From positions 15,857,501 to 15,921,500 of the forward strand of contig CM076143.1 of the NCBI GenBank assembly GCA_038025085.1: a stretch of DNA of 64,000 nucleotides, given 5' to 3'. Position 1 is the stretch's first letter. Every line of letters starts with the position of its first letter. The translations under genes were made by a program, and so were the position numbers. This DNA comes from Tetragonia tetragonoides (Eukaryota; Streptophyta; Magnoliopsida; Caryophyllales; Aizoaceae). Below are positions 60,076 to 64,000 of this stretch, in pieces. The notes below the pieces were generated by a model that was not told the origin of the DNA, searched no databases, and saw nothing but the letters and a program-made list of their open reading frames with translations.

Positions 60076-60625
60076 TTGATATTGATAACTAATTCGAGTG
60101 GTACTCATATTCTTCATTTATCATATTATCTTTCACATTTATCATATTATCTTTACTTATTTTTCTTCAATATCGTTGTGATTATAGAATCGAAGTAAGA
60201 CTCATATTACAATTCAATTACTAACAGTTTATCAATAAAATAAATTTTTTTTTTTTTGTCTTAGCCGTTAGTCGGGTGTGAGGATGACCTTTATTGTTCT
60301 AAACATATTGTAAATGCTTTTGAACATATTGTAAATGTATCTCGTTCTGAAGTATTTTTCGAGCTGAATTTGATGGTGTGATTTTTATTATTTTTTGAGA
60401 TTTATAGAAGACGTTATATATGATTCAGAATATTTGACAAAGAGATGTTATAACCCTCATAAAACTCTAATAGTTTATCTATATCTAATTTTATACCGAT
60501 AAGCATAAGAATGCTAAGACTCCTAAGCATTTTAAACCAGTTATTTTTCGTCTTTATTCTTGCTTAGGTGGAGCGCTCTTAAAATTCTCGCCTACGTGAT
60601 GTGCCTCATTGCTCCAGTAAAATGC

Positions 60626-60628
<3 letters not shown>
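60076..60628. other. Intergenic, nothing recognised
   Basis: AT-rich. Phrase CATTTATCATATTATCTTT is repeated at 60114-60150. Confidence 0.4.

Positions 60629-60715
<87 letters not shown>
60629..60715. repeat. (AT)n microsatellite, about 87 bp
   Basis: Uninterrupted AT dinucleotide run. Confidence 0.98.
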
Positions 60716-60716
<1 letters not shown>

Positions 60717-60830
60717 ATTATACCTCCATTCGTTTCTTCATTAAGCTTATATTTGAAAGAACTTATAAGTTATTAGTCTGACCGCTTATTTTTAAACGCT
60801 TGTGAGAGTAGCATCTAAAAAAATAAGTTA

Positions 60831-61109
60831 CCAATAGTCTGATCTAGTGGTTCCAAGCTTACTCCCAAGTGGTTTGATAAGGCAAGGTTATGAGTTCGGA
60901 TCCCTATTCCCCCCATGCCTTGTGTTTGCTGGCTTCTACAAACTAAACTAGCCCCTTGTTGGTGCTACGTTGACAGGGGCCAGTGCTTGCGCTGGTTGTT
61001 CAGCTAGTCTGATATGTTCGCTATTAAATACGAGAGTCCGAACATGACGTAGCGGGGGTGCCTTGGTCGCCATTCACTTGCACCCTCTTTTTGACTAGCA
61101 AAAAAAAAA
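60831..61109 (+). mobile_element. tRNA-derived SINE with perfect 18-bp target duplication
   Basis: ATCTAAAAAAATAAGTTA flanks it at 60813-60830 and 61110-61127. The start TCTGATCTAGTGGTTCC (A-box region) is followed by GGTTATGAGTTCGGATCCC (B box). The body ends in TTTTTGACTAGC and an A run. The intact duplication suggests a fairly recent insertion. Confidence 0.88.
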
Positions 61110-61155
61110 ATCTAAAAAAATAAGTTATTGGGCCCACAACTTATAAGCTATCTTA

Positions 61156-61428
61156 AAGCATCTCCAATGTTACAAAGTTCTAGTGAGGTTTTTTCCAATG
61201 CCATGTCATAATTCGACAATCCTACTTTTATAAACCTCTTGTTATCTATGCTATAAACATCTCCAATGTAACAACCTATGCCGCATCATAACCCACAAAT
61301 GAGGTTTGTGTAGCCAAACCGGTTTGTGCAATCTTGGGGATTTTAGGTCTGTCACAATGGTGATTAGGTTTTCTTGAGAGGTTTTTTCCCCCACAAACCT
61401 TTGTAAAAGCCTTGCATTGGAGATGCTC
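61156..61428. mobile_element. MITE with AGCATCTCCAATG inverted ends
   Basis: The left end AAGCATCTCCAATG and right end CATTGGAGATGCTC are inverted. The interior repeats AACATCTCCAATGTAACAA and GAGGTTTTTTCC in both orientations. Superfamily uncertain: flanking TTA and TAT do not form a clean duplication. Confidence 0.65.
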
Positions 61429-61454
61429 TATTATAATCTTCCCAAGCACACTCT

Positions 61455-61901
61455 AAGTTTATGATACTATTGGAGTGCCCAACCCTTAAAACTAGCTCAA
61501 AAATAATCGAAGAACCAATATGTCTATATAAACCCCACTCCATGCCCCCTAATTAAAATCGATATGGGACTCAAGTCCCATATCTTGCAATTGGACTGTG
61601 TCAATCCACCACGACAACACATGCACCTGCAGATTAGCTGTGCGTTAGACTTTCTAACTTCGGGTGAACAATGCAACGCTAGTGTCCCCACCCCTGGAAC
61701 GAGTACATGAAGGAGTGGTGGTTAGCTCTGATACCAAATAAAACAAACTTATGGGAGAACCCAACCTCAAAATTAAAGTTAGCTCAGAAGGTTGGAGAAC
61801 CCATAAGTTTATATAAACCCCACATCAATTTCCCATAAAATCAAAGTAGGACTCAAATCCTATACCTTGCAATAAAACCATATTAATTTACTTATAAATC
61901 A
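61455..61901 (-). mobile_element. TRIM-like miniature LTR element, minus strand
   Basis: Two diverged direct repeats, about 61455-61619 and 61737-61901, share AGCTCA, GAACCAATA/GAACCCATA, TATATAAACCCCAC and GGACTCAA.TCC.ATA..TTGCAAT. Between them lies about 117 bp with a tRNA-Met-type primer site (minus TGGTATCAGAGC, 61725-61736) directly against the right repeat. This fits a TRIM. The ends are degenerate and no target duplication is claimed. Confidence 0.6.
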
Positions 61902-62138
61902 AGACTTTCAAACTTTGATCACCAAGATATCATCACTAATCATCAAGCAAAAAGTTGGTAAATTTTGAATTATGACATGTGTACCAAAGCGACATATGGG
62001 AAGAGAGGGAGTATCTTTTGAGAAAATAGATCGTAAAATACCATGCAATATATGAAGGTGCTTCAAAAATGAAAATCTATTTATTTGTTTTTCTCTTTTC
62101 CCAGGATTTTTGATCTCAAAAGCAAGCGAGTTATATTA

Positions 62139-62632
62139 CAGTAAAACCTCTATAAATTAATAATGTTGGGACCGCGTAATTTTATTAATTTAGAGAGATA
62201 TTATTTAATCGATAAATTAATAATTTATTAATTTAAAGAGAGCTTTCTCGATTCAAGGAACGTGCATTATTCTTAATACTTAAAACATATAAAAAATGTG
62301 CTTTTTATTGACAAATCAAATACGTAAAGCACTACGTGAGTATAAGAGAATGCAACATCGCATCTTTTGAATGCAGTAAGGATAGTTAGAGATGATATGC
62401 AACTAGTCATGTTATACTAAGTAAGGATAGTTATATTTGTAATTTTGTATAATTATTAATTTACAAATTTGATGGGACCTTAAAATTATATGAGGGTCTT
62501 CCGAAAAATTATTATCTTATTATTTTATCGAAATTATTAATTTAGACCCTAGGCCCGGGTCGGGACGGAGCAAAACTTTTATCGTAGAGAAATTATTAAT
62601 TTATCGAGTATTAATTTATAAAGGTTCTACTG
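62139..62632. mobile_element. Emigrant-like (pogo/mariner) MITE, 494 bp
   Basis: Ends CAGTAAAACCTCTATAAATT and, inverted, CAGTAGAACCTTTATAAATT, with TA on both sides (62137-62138, 62633-62634). The length near 500 bp, AT-rich body and TA target fit the Emigrant family as I know it. Confidence 0.8.
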
Positions 62633-62643
62633 TAATTCATTCA

Positions 62644-63200
62644 GGCTCCGTTTGGTTGGGGTGAAAACAGTTTTCCCATTTTCCGTTGTTTGGTTTACAA
62701 TGAGAAGGAAAATGGTTTTCAGGGGGAAAAGCATTTTCACCTATATAGGTGTAAATGTTTTCCCTTCAAAATGAAGGGAAAACGGTTTTCCGTTGGTGGG
62801 ATACTATGTCCCCGGAGCACTAATAGTGGACTTGATCATCGGGTTTGGTTGGACATCTGGTCATAAAAACAAACTTGCACCCGACTTGATTGGGCCTCGA
62901 GCTTAACTTTCGGGCCACTTTCTCAATATTGTTTTTTCTTCTTCAAATAAGTACATTTTTTGACTCCTATATGCGTTTGAGGTGATTTTTTTTTTTTTTT
63001 AATCCACCTAACTTTTCGAGAGCAATGCAACTATATTAGTAGATTTTATTTTTTATAAAAAATAGTTTTTCAGGAAAATTGTTTTCCGTTGTAACCAAAC
63101 AACAGAAAATGTGAACGGAAATACATTTTACACTGAAAATGATTTTCATCAGAAAAAACTTTTCAGTTGAAAATGGTTTTCCGCCCAACCAAACAGAGCC
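62644..63200. mobile_element. Harbinger/Tourist-like MITE, 557 bp
   Basis: Ends GGCTCCGTTTGGTTGGG and, inverted, GGCTCTGTTTGGTTGGG. A 3-bp TCA flanks it (62641-62643, 63201-63203). Subterminal GGAAAATGGTTTTC-type repeats in both orientations. No transposase. Confidence 0.82.
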
Positions 63201-63203
63201 TCA

Positions 63204-64000
63204 ATGTTGTTTCAAGAGAGACAAAAAAGGGAAAAAACTAAAGAACATGTGTGATGACAAGTGATGATCCCCCAAAACAAAGAAAGAGATTGGCAAAATT
63301 TATATATACATATGGCGATGAGTTTTCAATAATCGTCACTTAGCCATGCCAAATACTAAGTCAAAGTAAGTTTTTAGATAGTTACTCCACTATATACCAA
63401 TCACTAGCAACTTATAGTGCATGAGAGCATGACTATCCATGAACACAAGTATGTTTGTTCACCCCTCTTTCTCCTACTTTCTCACTCCTCCACCTCACCA
63501 TGAACTCAAGCTATGAACTTCAACCAAATATAACTTTATCCATGAACTCTCTACTTGTTCATCTCTCTCTCTCATCTCTCATACAACAAATGAATTTAAA
63601 GTAAATTTGTGCCAAAATATATTGAAATGGGTCTCATTTTGTAGAGCATAAAAAAATGACTGTTGGTATTTTTTTTCTGATTTTTTTTTAATTTTTTATG
63701 GGCATTTGATGTTTTCAAAATAAAAATTGAATAACCAATCCAGACCTGACACGTGGCACGCCAGGACTGACGTTCTGACGCGCGTGTCAGGCCAGACCCA
63801 CCATCTCTCTTTTGAAGCGTGTTTTGGAAGTGTTTTGTGCCAAAACACTGTGTTTTGAAGCGTTTGAAGTAAAAAAAATTAAAATAATTGCGTTCCCCAC
63901 TTCATGAACGTTCATGAACCAGTTCGTCCAAAGCCAATTTGGTGAATATTTTGCCCCAAGTTCATCACTCTCTCTCCTCTCTCTCTCATGAACTTGTGAT
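63204..64000. other. Intergenic, possible MITE truncated by window end
   Basis: From about 63423 (GAGAGCATGACTATCCATGAAC) to the end, the phrase CATGAAC and CTCTCTCTC recur in both orientations, as in a MITE whose right end lies beyond 64000. No gene seen. Confidence 0.35.

Noticed and set aside
60560..60781. Open frame with Tyr-Ile repeats
   Set aside because: Translation of the (AT)n microsatellite; no independent coding evidence.

Overview
This is a gene-poor, AT-rich stretch of a flowering-plant nuclear genome, most likely a eudicot. Support for this: plant-type intron borders, TATA boxes, Ty1/copia and Ty3/gypsy LTR retrotransposons, CACTA, hAT, Harbinger-like and Emigrant-like DNA elements, SINEs, a LINE tail, and pieces of plant-specific families (REM-type B3 domain, USP/U-box exon, Athila ORF1). 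I see no intact, conventional host gene. Nearly everything is transposable element or captured, decayed gene sequence.

Layout. 1-3394 is the 3' end of a minus-strand copia element (LTR start, polypurine tract, long noncoding tail). A very similar copia LTR with a primer-site-like sequence sits at 47107-47308. The simplest reading is one copia element split by about 43 kb of nested DNA. That nest (3395-46492) is dominated by a large element present twice in inverted orientation: left copy 3395-9474 (+), right copy 22968-24303 plus 38886-43556 (-), with the right copy continuing to about 46492. The element carries a multi-exon gene with a plant transposon-type N-terminal domain and a C-terminal Ulp1/SUMO-protease-like domain. 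Convergent to it lies a small gene of unknown family whose left copy has a SUMO-interacting-motif-like site. Next to them are three broken copies of a REM-type B3 gene (9700-11347 +, 12310-13370 +, 13930-14990 -). The last two form a palindrome around a 474-bp GA-rich core with about 56-bp terminal inverted repeats.

Between the arms lie two CACTA elements (15765-16320; 16435-19631, the latter with a USP-domain exon), an Athila ORF1 fragment (19651-20891), and a divergent pair: a GRF zinc-finger pseudogene (-) and an intact 114-residue ORF (+) with TATA boxes facing outward.

The right copy of the Ulp1 element is split by a gag-only Ty3/gypsy element (24304-38885, minus strand, 5-bp target duplication GTTCC). 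One LTR of that element is itself split by a 5.2-kb CACTA element holding a 1-kb Mutator-like MITE. This gives at least four levels of nesting.

47309-64000 is ordinary intergenic DNA with well-delimited insertions: a SINE, a hAT element (8-bp TSD), a solo gypsy LTR inside an older LTR remnant, a LINE tail (15-bp TSD), a Helitron-like tandem pair, an (AT)n tract, a SINE with a perfect 18-bp TSD, a TRIM-like element, an Emigrant-like MITE, a Harbinger/Tourist-like MITE, and a possible MITE cut by the window edge.

All family calls were made by eye from motifs and boundaries; no database search was possible.
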